A DNA stretch of 64,000 bases from Muribaculaceae bacterium Isolate-104 (HZI) (GCA_003762715.1 RIBJ01000038.1:1-64000), one strand, 5' to 3'. Numbered from the stretch's first letter, positions 8,632 to 17,331 are shown. Notes: generated from the letters alone by a model not told the origin. A program made the numbers and translations.

Positions 8632-9480
8632 GTGAAGCCATTCACATTAAATATAAGAGGCGAGCTGAGAGAATTTACCCGTCCGGTCGTAATGGGGATA
8701 ATCAACGCTACTCCTGATTCTTTTTACTCCGGTTCAAGAAGAAGCTATTCTGAGATTGCAGCGACAGCAGCCGAAATGACAGAGCACGGAGCCGGTATAA
8801 TAGACCTCGGAGCTTATTCATCACGCCCCGGCGCTGCGGATGTCAGCGAAAAAGAAGAAATAGAACGGATAAGGCTTGCCATGAAAGAGATTCGTTCGGC
8901 AGTGCCGTCGGCATTGGTGTCGGTTGACACATTTCGCAGCGAAGTTGCCAGAATCGCCGTGGAGGAGTGCGGAGCTGACATTATCAATGACATATCGGGA
9001 GGAATGCTCGACAAGCTGATGATACAGACGGTAGCATCGCTCAGAGTGCCATATATAATAATGCACATGCGCGGCACTCCGGCAACCATGAGCGGATTGT
9101 GCGACTATCCTGAAGGTGTTACCGCCGGAGTTGTCAAAGAGCTGTCTGTGTCGGTCAGCAAGGCTGAGGAGGCAGGCATATGCGACATGATAATAGATCC
9201 GGGACTCGGTTTTGCAAAAACAGTAGAGCAGAACTATGAATTGCTGCGCAATACAAAACTGATAGGCGACACATTCAACCTGCCTGTGCTGATAGGGCTT
9301 TCAAGAAAATCAATGCTGACAAAACCGCTCGGCATATCCGCAGACGAAGCCCTGCCTGCCACAATCGCCGCAAACACTATTGCCCTTCAGGGCGGTGCGT
9401 CCATACTGCGTGTCCATGATGTTGAGGCTGCCAGTCAGTGCGTGGATGTGTATGGACTTTCGTCACAAACCAACTTTTGA
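8632..9480 (+). CDS. folP: dihydropteroate synthase
   Basis: FolP condenses p-aminobenzoate with hydroxymethyl-dihydropterin pyrophosphate in folate synthesis. Motifs are VVMGIINATPDSFYSG (N-terminal pyrophosphate loop), DLGAYSSRPGA (usually GGxSTRPGA), VDTFRSEVA, DIINDISGG, IIDPGLGFAKT and GLSRKSML near the C-terminus. I chose the GTG at 8632 (282 residues, starting MKPFTLNIRG) because it fits family N-termini and lies after the -7 box. The frame is open back to a TTG at 8575 that overlaps the box, and a TTG at 8626 is also possible. cdaA begins 4 bases after the stop, a pairing I recall as common in Bacteroidota. Confidence 0.93.
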   Translation: MKPFTLNIRGELREFTRPVVMGIINATPDSFYSGSRRSYSEIAATAAEMTEHGAGIIDLGAYSSRPGAADVSEKEEIERIRLAMKEIRSAVPSALVSVDTFRSEVARIAVEECGADIINDISGGMLDKLMIQTVASLRVPYIIMHMRGTPATMSGLCDYPEGVTAGVVKELSVSVSKAEEAGICDMIIDPGLGFAKTVEQNYELLRNTKLIGDTFNLPVLIGLSRKSMLTKPLGISADEALPATIAANTIALQGGASILRVHDVEAASQCVDVYGLSSQTNF

Positions 9481-9484
9481 AACC

Positions 9485-10267
9485 ATGGACGGATTTGGAA
9501 TAAGAGATGCTCTTGACATTGCGATAGCCGCGTTGCTGCTTTACTACCTTTACCGCATAATGAAGGAGAGCGGTACTATAAATATATTTTTCGGGGTGCT
9601 TGCCTTTATAGTGGTCTGGGTTCTGGCTTCGCAGATTCTGGAGATGAAGCTGATAGGAACTATTCTTGACAAATTCATGAGCATAGGTCTGCTTGTACTC
9701 GTAATTTTGTTTCAGGACCAGATTAAGAGGTTTTTGGTGGAACTTGGCGACCATAAACGGTGGCGGTTTCTTAAGAAGTTGTTTCATCACTCCCGCGGTG
9801 AGCATGAAGACAATGCCAGACAATATGTGCTGCCGATAGTATATGCCTGCATGAGTATGTCAAAGTCGAAGACCGGTGCCCTGATAGTGATTCAGAACGA
9901 CATATCGCTTGACAATTACGAGAAGTCGGGAGATATAATCGATGCCCGCATAAACTCGCGGCTGATAGAAAATATATTTTTTAAAAATTCTCCGCTTCAT
10001 GACGGCGCAATGATTATTGCCGGCGATAAAATAGTATCGGCAGGGTGCATTTTGCCTGTCAGTCATGACCGTAATGTGCCGAGAGCGCTCGGTCTCCGTC
10101 ATCGCAGTGCTTTGGGAATATCGCAGGCAACAGACGCTTTTGCCATAGTGGTTTCGGAGGAAACCGGAGGCATTTCGGTGGCGCATCGCGGGGTGCTGAC
10201 CACACGCCTGTCATCTGCCGACCTTGAACAGAGACTGTTTCAGGTGTTTCACCATAAGGAAGGCTGA
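9485..10267 (+). CDS. cdaA: diadenylate cyclase, CdaA type
   Basis: The enzyme makes the second messenger c-di-AMP from two ATP at the inner membrane. Three hydrophobic segments occupy about residues 10-75, followed by a DAC domain with the catalytic motifs HDGAMII and LRHRSALG. The ATG at 9485 gives 260 residues with a typical CdaA N-terminus; the frame is open further upstream, but that part lies inside folP. It is probably translated with folP. No CdaR-like YbbR regulator and no c-di-AMP phosphodiesterase are in the window. The gene is convergent with umuC, with 9 bases between the stops. Confidence 0.92.
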   Translation: MDGFGIRDALDIAIAALLLYYLYRIMKESGTINIFFGVLAFIVVWVLASQILEMKLIGTILDKFMSIGLLVLVILFQDQIKRFLVELGDHKRWRFLKKLFHHSRGEHEDNARQYVLPIVYACMSMSKSKTGALIVIQNDISLDNYEKSGDIIDARINSRLIENIFFKNSPLHDGAMIIAGDKIVSAGCILPVSHDRNVPRALGLRHRSALGISQATDAFAIVVSEETGGISVAHRGVLTTRLSSADLEQRLFQVFHHKEG

Positions 10268-10276
10268 CACACGGCT

Positions 10277-11533
10277 TCAGGCATGTACCTCTATAATGTC
10301 TTCCAGGCGTGTTGTAAACAGTCTTGAAGAATGGTCTTTGCGGGATATTTCTTCCAGCCCGTTTCCCATAGATGCGATTTTTACAGCGTAACTGGAGTGC
10401 TGACTGTTGTTGATTGCATCGACAGTGAGCATCAGTTTTGACATCTTTTCCATTTTGGCTATGTCGGAAAAAATATGAGGTTGAGGGGAGTGGGCTATGC
10501 GGGATATTGTAATGCCGGCTTTTTTGTAGCCGAGTCCCGGACGGAATATCCTTTTCAGAGCCTTTAGTGCTGCCTTGAGTATTTCAGAAGTGCTGTCAGA
10601 GCTTTCAGCAAGAGTTACAGAACAAGAATTGAAGTACAGCGGGGCGTTGTCCCTGAACCTGTTTGTAGCGATAAAAGCTTCAACTTCAAGAGCATGTTCT
10701 TTCTGCTCGCGTAGCTTCTTTGCGGCAATTGTCGCAAAGACAGCAAAAGCCTTGTGCAGTTCCTCAAATGTATAGACCTCTTTTGCAAAAGAACGCGAGG
10801 ATGTGATTGTTTTGTGTTCAGAATCGTTATCCGGCACTATTGACGGAATGCCGTTCAATTCCTTCCATGTTCTTACGCCGGTGATGTTGAAAATAGACTC
10901 AATTCGTTCCTGAGGTAGTGATGCTAAATCCATGGCAGTGTTTATGCCATAAATCTGCAAACGCTTGAGCAGCCGTCTCCCTATGCCCCATACATCCCCG
11001 ACAGGAGTAAGCGTCAGAGCCTTGGCTGTTTTTTCCGGAGTATCTATAACGCATCCGCCGGCATATCCGGGATATTTTTTTGCAAACCGGGATGCTATTT
11101 TGGCTAAAGTTCTGGTCGGAGCGAATCCTATTGAAACAGGAATGCCTGTGTCTCGTCTGACTTTGGCTGCCATATAGCGGGCAAGTCCGGCATAATCGTC
11201 AGTTTCACTATGGATATTCAAAAAAGCCTCGTCAATGGAATATACTTCTATGTCATCTGACAGCGCCCGTAAAGTTGTCATGACTCTTGCCGACATGTCA
11301 CCATAAAGACGGTGATTTCCGGAGAAAAACGTCACTCCGGCGGCACTCGCCCTATCTTTTATTTTGAAGAACGGGTCTCCACGTTTGAATCCCAGCGCTT
11401 TTGCCTCGTTTGAGAGCGCAACGGCACATCCGTCGTTGTTGCTGAGTACAATTACAGGTTTGTGAGCCAGCTCAGGGCGGAATACCCTTTCACAGCTTAC
11501 AAAAAAGTTATTGCAGTCGGCAAGCCCTATCAT
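10277..11533 (-). CDS. umuC: Y-family DNA polymerase V catalytic subunit UmuC
   Basis: This translesion polymerase would act with processed UmuD. The 418 residues include DCNNFFVSCERVF at the N-terminus (first metal-binding Asp), the palm motif SIDEAFLNI (about residue 100), a GIGRRLLKRL helix-hairpin-helix segment in the thumb, and the UmuC-type little-finger and C-terminal region. Its ATG follows directly after the umuD TAG with no bases between, so the two form a tight umuDC operon. UmuDC pairs occur on chromosomes and on mobile elements in this phylum; here the flanks are ordinary chromosomal genes. Confidence 0.94.
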   Translation of the reverse strand: MIGLADCNNFFVSCERVFRPELAHKPVIVLSNNDGCAVALSNEAKALGFKRGDPFFKIKDRASAAGVTFFSGNHRLYGDMSARVMTTLRALSDDIEVYSIDEAFLNIHSETDDYAGLARYMAAKVRRDTGIPVSIGFAPTRTLAKIASRFAKKYPGYAGGCVIDTPEKTAKALTLTPVGDVWGIGRRLLKRLQIYGINTAMDLASLPQERIESIFNITGVRTWKELNGIPSIVPDNDSEHKTITSSRSFAKEVYTFEELHKAFAVFATIAAKKLREQKEHALEVEAFIATNRFRDNAPLYFNSCSVTLAESSDSTSEILKAALKALKRIFRPGLGYKKAGITISRIAHSPQPHIFSDIAKMEKMSKLMLTVDAINNSQHSSYAVKIASMGNGLEEISRKDHSSRLFTTRLEDIIEVHA

Positions 11534-11974
11534 CTATCTGTTTGGTCTGCGGTTTGACTTTATTGTGTACAACACAATACCCCACACGCTGAAATCGTTA
11601 TTGCCGGTCACTTCTATAGGAGAGTACCGTGGATTTGAAGGCATGAGAAACACCCGATTGTTTCTGGCAAAGCGCAGGCGTTTCAGGGTGAACTCTCCTT
11701 CGAGGCAGCATACGGCGAGGTCTCCGTTGCATGGCTCTATGGACTTGTCGATAATCAGTATGTCGCCTTCGTAGATTCCCTCACCACTCATGGAGTCTCC
11801 GACAACGCGCCCGTAAAAAGTCGAGGCAGGGTGCTTTATCAAATCCCGGTTCAAGTCGATACTCTCGGAAATATAATCCTGGGCAGGTCTTGGAAATCCC
11901 GCCTGTATGCCGTCATCGGCGTATGGCAGCGGCATTTCAGTGCTTATATCGGAATCGTACAACTTAATAGGCAT
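11534..11974 (-). CDS. umuD: UmuD-like S24 peptidase, translesion polymerase accessory subunit
   Basis: UmuD cleaves itself and the product joins UmuC. The ATG at 11974 gives 146 residues. The self-cleavage bond is probably A25-G26 (QAGFPRPAQDY, compare CGFPSPAADY in Escherichia coli). The nucleophile is S61 in GDSMSGEG and the general base K98 in FTLKRL. There is no N-terminal DNA-binding domain. The frame is open upstream to 12109, but a -7 box (12016-12023) and a leader inverted repeat lie in that part, so the longer start is unlikely. Regulation probably involves that leader repeat. Confidence 0.9.
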   Translation of the reverse strand: MPIKLYDSDISTEMPLPYADDGIQAGFPRPAQDYISESIDLNRDLIKHPASTFYGRVVGDSMSGEGIYEGDILIIDKSIEPCNGDLAVCCLEGEFTLKRLRFARNNRVFLMPSNPRYSPIEVTGNNDFSVWGIVLYTIKSNRRPNR

Positions 11975-11977
11975 ATT

Positions 11978-11992
11978 TCTAATATAATTAGA
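11978..11992 (-). promoter_or_regulatory. inverted repeat in the umuDC leader, possible operator
   Basis: TCTAAT-ATA-ATTAGA is a perfect inverted repeat with 6-base arms. It lies 3 bases upstream of the umuD ATG and downstream of the -7 box, where a bound repressor could block transcription or initiation. Confidence 0.5.
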
Positions 11993-12015
11993 GCGAGTTG
12001 TTGGTATTTTGCCCA

Positions 12016-12023
12016 CAAAAGTA
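12016..12023 (-). promoter_or_regulatory. -7 box of umuDC
   Basis: The minus strand reads TACTTTTG, a TAnnTTTG match 41 bases upstream of the umuD ATG. A clear TTG at -33 is not present, which would suit a regulated promoter. Confidence 0.55.
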
Positions 12024-12153
12024 GTGAAATTGCCATAAATAAGTTGTAAAAATGCCAAATATTTCCGGATAGATTGTGAGGCGTCGGGAAACCCCGGTCT
12101 AACGTACATTCAAACGGGCAGATTATAAAATAGATAAAAAATGAGGTAAGTGT

Positions 12154-12183
12154 TTGTGGATTAAATAATAATGTGTAAATTTG
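12154..12183 (+). promoter_or_regulatory. promoter of the L31 gene
   Basis: TTG (12154-12156), 19 bp, TAAATTTG (12176-12183): a full consensus match. It leaves a leader of about 65 bases before the ATG at 12256. Confidence 0.8.
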
Positions 12184-12255
12184 CAAGCCATTACAACAGA
12201 GCGCCTTACCAGCGCGAATGTTAAAACTTTGATTATCAGTTAATAAAATAACAAA

Positions 12256-12510
12256 ATGAAAAAAGACATCCATCCTTCCAATTATCGCGAAGTAGTGTTT
12301 AAAGACATGTCTAACGATGAAATCTTCATCACCCGTTCTACAATCGCAGCCAAAGAAACAATCGAAGTCGATGGCGTGACATATCCTCTTGTTAAACTTG
12401 AAATCACCAGCAGCTCACACCCCTTCTTTACCGGCAAGCAGAAACTCGTTGACACAGCAGGTCGTGTAGACAAGTTCATGAGCCGTTACGGCAACCGTAA
12501 GAAAAAATAA
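12256..12510 (+). CDS. rpmE2: 50S ribosomal protein L31 type B
   Basis: The 84-residue protein begins [15 protein letters not shown] and contains [28 protein letters not shown], characteristic of L31. It lacks the CxxC zinc ribbon of the zinc-binding form, so it is the cysteine-free type B. In bacteria that carry both forms, the type B copy replaces the zinc form when zinc is short; whether a second copy exists here cannot be seen. It is monocistronic, with a strong promoter and a 15-bp stem terminator. Confidence 0.95.
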   Translation: MKKDIHPSNYREVVFKDMSNDEIFITRSTIAAKETIEVDGVTYPLVKLEITSSSHPFFTGKQKLVDTAGRVDKFMSRYGNRKKK

Positions 12511-12532
12511 GCTGCGGCACAAGAAATATACG

Positions 12533-12568
12533 GTCAGCCCGGACACCAAATCAGGTGTCCGGGCTGAC
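12533..12568 (+). terminator. strong hairpin after the L31 gene
   Basis: GTCAGCCCGGACACC pairs perfectly over 15 bases with GGTGTCCGGGCTGAC around a 6-base loop. The following T-tract is weak (TTGTCTTG). Confidence 0.75.
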
Positions 12569-12638
12569 TTGTCTTGTACCGGAATTACAGAAACAGCTTA
12601 AAAATAATTAAAGTTGTTTATAGCGGCAGGTCTGAACT

Positions 12639-12668
12639 TTGGTTTTGAATGTTTTGACGTTATATTTG
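12639..12668 (+). promoter_or_regulatory. promoter of the NagB-like fusion gene
   Basis: TTG (12639-12641), 19 bp, TATATTTG (12661-12668). The ATG follows at 12700. Confidence 0.8.
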
Positions 12669-12699
12669 CAATAATGAAAAACTTAAACGCAATCCTTAA

Positions 12700-14682
12700 A
12701 TGAAAACAAACCTAAGTTCACAAATCAAGCTTGACCGCATTCCGCGCCGCTATTATGACCCGCAGGGCGAAATCGAGCTTGCGGCTCTTACCCGAGAGGA
12801 AAAAATTTATACCCGTATATTCGAAACCGCATCCGACGGCAGCGAGTATGTGGCTGAAAACATCGTAAAAAATATAAACCGGTGTGTGGAGGCAAAGGGC
12901 AAATGTGTCATTGCACTGGGAGCCGGTACGAGTACCCACAGCGCGTATGCGGCTCTTATAAGAATGCACAAGGAAGGCAAGGTAAGTTTCAAAAATGTCG
13001 TTGTCTATTCGCTTGGCGAATTCTTCCCTTTGATTCCGGACGGACCATGCACTTTACGCCGGCTGAAAGAGGTGTTTCTCAACCATGTCGACATAAATTC
13101 AGACAATATACATACTTTTGACCCGGATGTAACCAAAGAGGATATGTTTCAGTGCTGCAAGTCGTATGAGCAGCAGATAGCCGATGAGGGAGGGCTGGAT
13201 CTGGTAGTGTGCGAGATAGCGCAGAGCGGAGCCATAGCCTTCAATGAACCCGGCACGCAGGACACGAGCCGCTGCCGTCTTGTGCTTCTTGGCAACGAGA
13301 CACGACATAATGTGGCGTCTGACTACAAATGCGAGGATGTGCCCACCACGGCTATCACCCTCGGCATTGCCAATATTCTCGCGGCAGACAGAGTCCTGAC
13401 CATGGCATGGGGTGAAAATCGTGCGTCGATTGTGAAAAAGACCGTCGAGGAACAGGCAAATGCAAATGTGCCGGCTTCGTATCTTCAGGGACACGCACAT
13501 GCCAAGGTCGTGGTGGATTTACCTGCGTCAGAGGAGCTGACAAGAATATCCCAGCCTTGGAAAGTGACATCATGCGAGTGGAATGACAAGCTTATACGCC
13601 GTGCGATAGTGTGGCTTTGTCAGGCTACCGGGAAGCCGATACTGAAGCTGACCGACAAAGACTACAAGGACTGGGGGCTTGGAGAACTGCTTGCCCTGTT
13701 TGGCTCGGCATACAATGTCAATATTAAGATTTTCAACGACTTGCAGCATACAATAACCGGGTGGCCCGGAGGCAAGCCGGATGCCGATGACACATACCGT
13801 CCTGAACGCGCCAAGCCGTATCCCAAACGAGTGATAGTGTTTAGCCCGCACCCTGACGACGATGTGATTTCAATGGGTGGCACCCTGAAACGTCTTGTGG
13901 ATCAGAAGCATGATGTGCATGTTGCATACGAGACTTCCGGAAATATCGCTGTAGGAGACGAAGATATGGTGCGCTATTTCCTTATGATGGACAAGATAGC
14001 CCCTATGTTTGGCTTTGACAGCGCGGGATACTCAAAATTATCGCAGGAAGTGCATGATTTCCTGAAGAATAAAAAAGCCGGCGACATGGACTCTGCGGAT
14101 ATTCGCGAGATTAAAACCATGATACGTCAGGCTGAAGCCACGATAGCATGCAATTATATTGGTGTCAAGCCTCAGAACATACATTTCCTACGCCTGCCGT
14201 TCTATGAAACCGGAACCATCAAGAAAGGCGATTTGAGCGAACGTGATGTTGATATTGTTAAAAAACTTCTTGAGGAGGTCAAGCCTCATCAGATTTTTGT
14301 GGCAGGAGACCTTGCCGACCCGCACGGTACCCACAAGGTGTGCACAGATGCAGTTCTTGCCGCTGTTGACGAACTGAAGGACGAGGCTTGGATGAAAGAC
14401 TGCCGCATATGGATGTATCGCGGAGCATGGGCGGAATGGGAAATAGACCATATCGAGATGGCTGTGCCTATAAGCCCGGAGGAGCTGCGCTTTAAGCGAA
14501 ATTCAATTCTCAAGCACCAGAGCCAGATGGAAAACGCTCCGTTCCTGGGCGATGATGACCGATTGTTCTGGCAGCGTGCGGAAGACCGTAACCGAGGCAC
14601 AGCCAAACTTTATGAGAGTCTCGGTCTCGCGTCATATGAAGCCATCGAGGCATTTGTAGAGTATAAGCCTATTCGTGACTGA
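12700..14682 (+). CDS. NagB-like (glucosamine-6-phosphate isomerase fold) / PIG-L deacetylase fusion
   Basis: Two domains are visible in 660 residues. Residues about 40-290 align with glucosamine-6-phosphate deaminase: ALGAGTSTHSAYAALIRMHK, NHVDINSDNI and IAFNEPG. Residues about 375-640 form a PIG-L/LmbE de-N-acetylase domain with the metal motif SPHPDDD (about 382-388). Such fusions in this phylum are usually annotated as glucosamine-6-phosphate deaminase. However, the NagB catalytic Asp (MDEY) is Gly106 in SLGEFF, and the Asp and His of NDGHIAFNEP are Ser176 and Ala178, while Glu183 remains. Deaminase activity is therefore doubtful; sugar-phosphate binding coupled to deacetylation is an alternative. 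Monocistronic. Confidence 0.85.
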   Translation: MKTNLSSQIKLDRIPRRYYDPQGEIELAALTREEKIYTRIFETASDGSEYVAENIVKNINRCVEAKGKCVIALGAGTSTHSAYAALIRMHKEGKVSFKNVVVYSLGEFFPLIPDGPCTLRRLKEVFLNHVDINSDNIHTFDPDVTKEDMFQCCKSYEQQIADEGGLDLVVCEIAQSGAIAFNEPGTQDTSRCRLVLLGNETRHNVASDYKCEDVPTTAITLGIANILAADRVLTMAWGENRASIVKKTVEEQANANVPASYLQGHAHAKVVVDLPASEELTRISQPWKVTSCEWNDKLIRRAIVWLCQATGKPILKLTDKDYKDWGLGELLALFGSAYNVNIKIFNDLQHTITGWPGGKPDADDTYRPERAKPYPKRVIVFSPHPDDDVISMGGTLKRLVDQKHDVHVAYETSGNIAVGDEDMVRYFLMMDKIAPMFGFDSAGYSKLSQEVHDFLKNKKAGDMDSADIREIKTMIRQAEATIACNYIGVKPQNIHFLRLPFYETGTIKKGDLSERDVDIVKKLLEEVKPHQIFVAGDLADPHGTHKVCTDAVLAAVDELKDEAWMKDCRIWMYRGAWAEWEIDHIEMAVPISPEELRFKRNSILKHQSQMENAPFLGDDDRLFWQRAEDRNRGTAKLYESLGLASYEAIEAFVEYKPIRD

Positions 14683-14702
14683 TACACTCAGGCAAACAAC
14701 AA

Positions 14703-14727
14703 AAAATCCGGAAAATATTCCGGATTT
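14703..14727. terminator. bidirectional terminator between the NagB-like gene and nadE
   Basis: AAATCCGGAA-AATA-TTCCGGATTT with A-rich and T-rich flanks, placed between converging genes. Confidence 0.8.
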
Positions 14728-14751
14728 TATTGTTTATACACGGCAGGGGTA

Positions 14752-16641
14752 TTATGGCTTCAGATTGTCTATCTCGGACAGCCATATAGCCGATGAAGCG
14801 TCACTCGGCATTCGCCAGTCGCCCCTTGGCGACAAGCACACACTGCCCACTTTAGGCCCGTCAGGAAGGCATGACCGTTTGAACTGCTGGGCAAAGAACC
14901 GGCGGAAAAATACTCTGAGCCATTTTAGTATAGTGCCTGAGTCAAACGTCCCGGCAAAAGCAGTTTTCGCAAGATAGTAAATTTTAGTGGGCGAGAATCC
15001 GAATCGGAGTGTGTAGTATAGGAAGAAGTCGTGCAGGTCGTACGGACCTACAAGGTCTTCAGTCTTCTGTTTTATGTTTCCTTGTTCGTCTGCCGGTATC
15101 AGCTCCGGACTTATCGGGGTTGCGATTATGTCTTTAAGTGTCGATTTGAGTTCCGGGGTATCAGCTCTGACGGCAAACCAGTCAACAAGATACCGTACAA
15201 GAGTTTTGGGCACTCCTGAATTTATGCCGTACATGGACATATGGTCGCCGTTGTATGTAGCCCAGCCGAGGGCAAGTTCAGACAGGTCGCCGGTGCCAAG
15301 CACAATACCGCCTTCGGCATTGGCTATATCCATTATTATCTGTGTCCGTTCGCGTGCCTGACAGTTTTCGTATGTCACATCGTGCACAGCAGGGTCATGC
15401 TGTATATCGGCGAAATGCTGGGTTACGGCTGCGGCTATCGGCACTTCGCGTATTGTGACATACAGTTGCCGCATGAGAGCTATAGCGTTGTCGTAAGTGC
15501 GGTCGGTGGTGCCGAATCCCGGCATGGTCACTCCGATTATACCTTTGCGGTCAAGTTTCAGCGAGTCAAAAGTGCGCACGGCGACAAGCAGTGCGAGGGT
15601 AGAGTCCAAACCGCCTGAGATACCTACCACCAGCTTGCTGCAATGTATAGCAGACAGCCGGGTGGCGAGTGCCGAGGTCTGTATGTTGACTATTTCCGTG
15701 CATCTTTCGTCGCGCATGGCATCGTCTGCCGGCACAAACGGCCGTGGGTCGGTTTTCCGCCCCGTCAGACTGTAGCTCATGTCGAAGTCGCATGAGGTTA
15801 AGGATGCCTGAGTCTGGCTGAATCCGTTCCTACGCGCACATTCAGCATAAGAGGTGTTGTGGAACCGGTCGCGTCTTAGCGCCTCAATGTCTACATCGGC
15901 AATAATATGTTTGCAGTCGGCATCCCAGCGATTGTTGGCCTGTAACAGGGTGCCGTTTTCGGCAATGAATGCCTTTGGCGAGAAAACCAGGTCGGTAGAC
16001 GATTCTCCAATGCCGGCAGAGGAGTATGCGTAGGCGGATATGCATCTGGCACTCTGTTGAATTACAAGATTACGGGTATATGAATATTTTCCGATAGTGT
16101 CGTCTGACGCAGACAGATTGAATATGATCTCCGCTCCTTGTAGCGCAAGCGAGGAGGAGGGGGGGGCCGGAACCCAAAGGTCTTCGCAAATTTCAATGCC
16201 TATTTTAGCTCCGTGGCTTTCAAACACCGCGGTCTGGCTTTCGGGAGCCGGCGCAAACCAACGGCGCTCGTAAAATTCGTTGTAGTTTGGCAGATATGAT
16301 TTTACGACCAGGTCCATGTTCCCGTCATGGACAAATATGCCGCAGTTGGCTATACTGCCGTCCATAGCCACCGGAGCGCCGATAACAAGGTGTATGCCAT
16401 GAGAGGAACTCCATGCCACAATGCGGTCTACTCCTTCTTTTGCCTTGCGTAGCAGAGTGGCGTTATGAAACAAATCCGCGCAAGTGTAGCCTGTAACACA
16501 AAGTTCGGGGAATACGGCAATTTCAACGCCTTTGGAGTCCAAATCTCCGGCTATTTCAAGAATGGAAGCTACATTACTTTCAGTATCAGCAACTTTGACT
16601 GAGGGCGTAGCGGCTGCGATGCGAATAAAACCGTTGGTCAT
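14752..16641 (-). CDS. nadE: glutamine-dependent NAD+ synthetase
   Basis: NadE amidates nicotinic acid adenine dinucleotide to NAD+ using glutamine and ATP. The N-terminal nitrilase-type glutaminase domain shows the triad E46 (FPELCVTGYT), K114 (LVVKSYLPNY) and C152 (IEICEDLW). The C-terminal synthetase domain has the ATP pyrophosphatase loop GISGGLDSTLA and the segment GTGDLSELALGWATYNGDHMSMYG. The 629 residues fit the two-domain form. It is a single minus-strand gene, with a -7 box on the minus strand at 16668-16675. Confidence 0.95.
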   Translation of the reverse strand: MTNGFIRIAAATPSVKVADTESNVASILEIAGDLDSKGVEIAVFPELCVTGYTCADLFHNATLLRKAKEGVDRIVAWSSSHGIHLVIGAPVAMDGSIANCGIFVHDGNMDLVVKSYLPNYNEFYERRWFAPAPESQTAVFESHGAKIGIEICEDLWVPAPPSSSLALQGAEIIFNLSASDDTIGKYSYTRNLVIQQSARCISAYAYSSAGIGESSTDLVFSPKAFIAENGTLLQANNRWDADCKHIIADVDIEALRRDRFHNTSYAECARRNGFSQTQASLTSCDFDMSYSLTGRKTDPRPFVPADDAMRDERCTEIVNIQTSALATRLSAIHCSKLVVGISGGLDSTLALLVAVRTFDSLKLDRKGIIGVTMPGFGTTDRTYDNAIALMRQLYVTIREVPIAAAVTQHFADIQHDPAVHDVTYENCQARERTQIIMDIANAEGGIVLGTGDLSELALGWATYNGDHMSMYGINSGVPKTLVRYLVDWFAVRADTPELKSTLKDIIATPISPELIPADEQGNIKQKTEDLVGPYDLHDFFLYYTLRFGFSPTKIYYLAKTAFAGTFDSGTILKWLRVFFRRFFAQQFKRSCLPDGPKVGSVCLSPRGDWRMPSDASSAIWLSEIDNLKP

Positions 16642-16667
16642 AGTGTGTCGGTGTTTTTTGTTTGATG

Positions 16668-16675
16668 CAAAATTA
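16668..16675 (-). promoter_or_regulatory. -7 box of nadE
   Basis: The minus strand reads TAATTTTG 26 bases upstream of the nadE ATG. A TTG (16692-16694) lies 16 bp further up, shorter than the usual spacing. Confidence 0.5.
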
Positions 16676-16707
16676 AAGTATTTAAATTAAACAATATGCC
16701 GCTGCCG

Positions 16708-16738
16708 TTGGTTTCTTATGTATAAAAAGCTATATTTG
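16708..16738 (+). promoter_or_regulatory. promoter of the small outer-membrane protein gene
   Basis: TTG (16708-16710), 20 bp, TATATTTG (16731-16738). Confidence 0.65.
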
Positions 16739-16779
16739 TGCTACATTTCATTAAACATCATTACATTGCTTAAACAGTC

Positions 16780-17319
16780 ATGACCCTGTCATTAAAATTT
16801 TTCAGACATTCGTTATCGGTTGCCTCAGTAATCGCGGTATTGTTTGTGTCCTTGTGTGCGGACAATGCCTATGCCATAGGCAAAGGTGAAAAAAGCCTCG
16901 GGTTTAGAGCCGGCTACACATCCTCGAATCAGTCGGCGGTTGCCGGAATGTATTTTCAGTATGCTTTCAGCCGGCATTTCCGTCTGTCGCCGGATGTTGA
17001 TTACTCTTTCAGGCATAACGGCAATGACGCTCTTTCTATAAATCTAAACGCGCATGTGCCGTTTGGACTCAGCGCAGACAGGTTTGCCATATATCCGCTC
17101 GCCGGTCTCAACTATACATCGTGGAATATCCATGAGATAAAAGACATAGAGGATAATAACGATGCCAAAAACCGCGTTGACCGATTGGGCATGAATGTGG
17201 GTGCCGGTATTGAATATTACGCGAAGCCGTCACTTAAACTTGCTTTTGAAGGTAAATACCGTTGGACAAAAGATTATGACTCAGGGGTGTTTACCGTGTC
17301 AATAGGTTATATATTCTAA
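16780..17319 (+). CDS. small outer-membrane beta-barrel protein
   Basis: The 179 residues start with a signal peptide (hydrophobic core SVIAVLFVSLC, cleavage near NAYA). Alternating beta strands typical of 8-strand OmpA/OmpX-like barrels follow: SLGFRAGYT, GMYFQYAFS, FRLSPDVDYSF, IYPLAGLNYTSW, LGMNVGAGIEYY, KLAFEGKYRW and VFTVSIGYIF. The last residue is Phe, as expected for Bam-dependent insertion. A more polar loop (IHEIKDIEDNNDAKNR) lies between strands. I cannot name a specific function. The following glycosyltransferase gene starts 12 bases downstream and is probably co-transcribed. Confidence 0.8.
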   Translation: MTLSLKFFRHSLSVASVIAVLFVSLCADNAYAIGKGEKSLGFRAGYTSSNQSAVAGMYFQYAFSRHFRLSPDVDYSFRHNGNDALSINLNAHVPFGLSADRFAIYPLAGLNYTSWNIHEIKDIEDNNDAKNRVDRLGMNVGAGIEYYAKPSLKLAFEGKYRWTKDYDSGVFTVSIGYIF

Positions 17320-17331
17320 ACTATTTGTGCA

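Noticed and set aside
10277-11974. umuDC as sign of a mobile element
   Set aside because: The flanks are ordinary chromosomal genes and no integrase, transposase or attachment repeat is seen.
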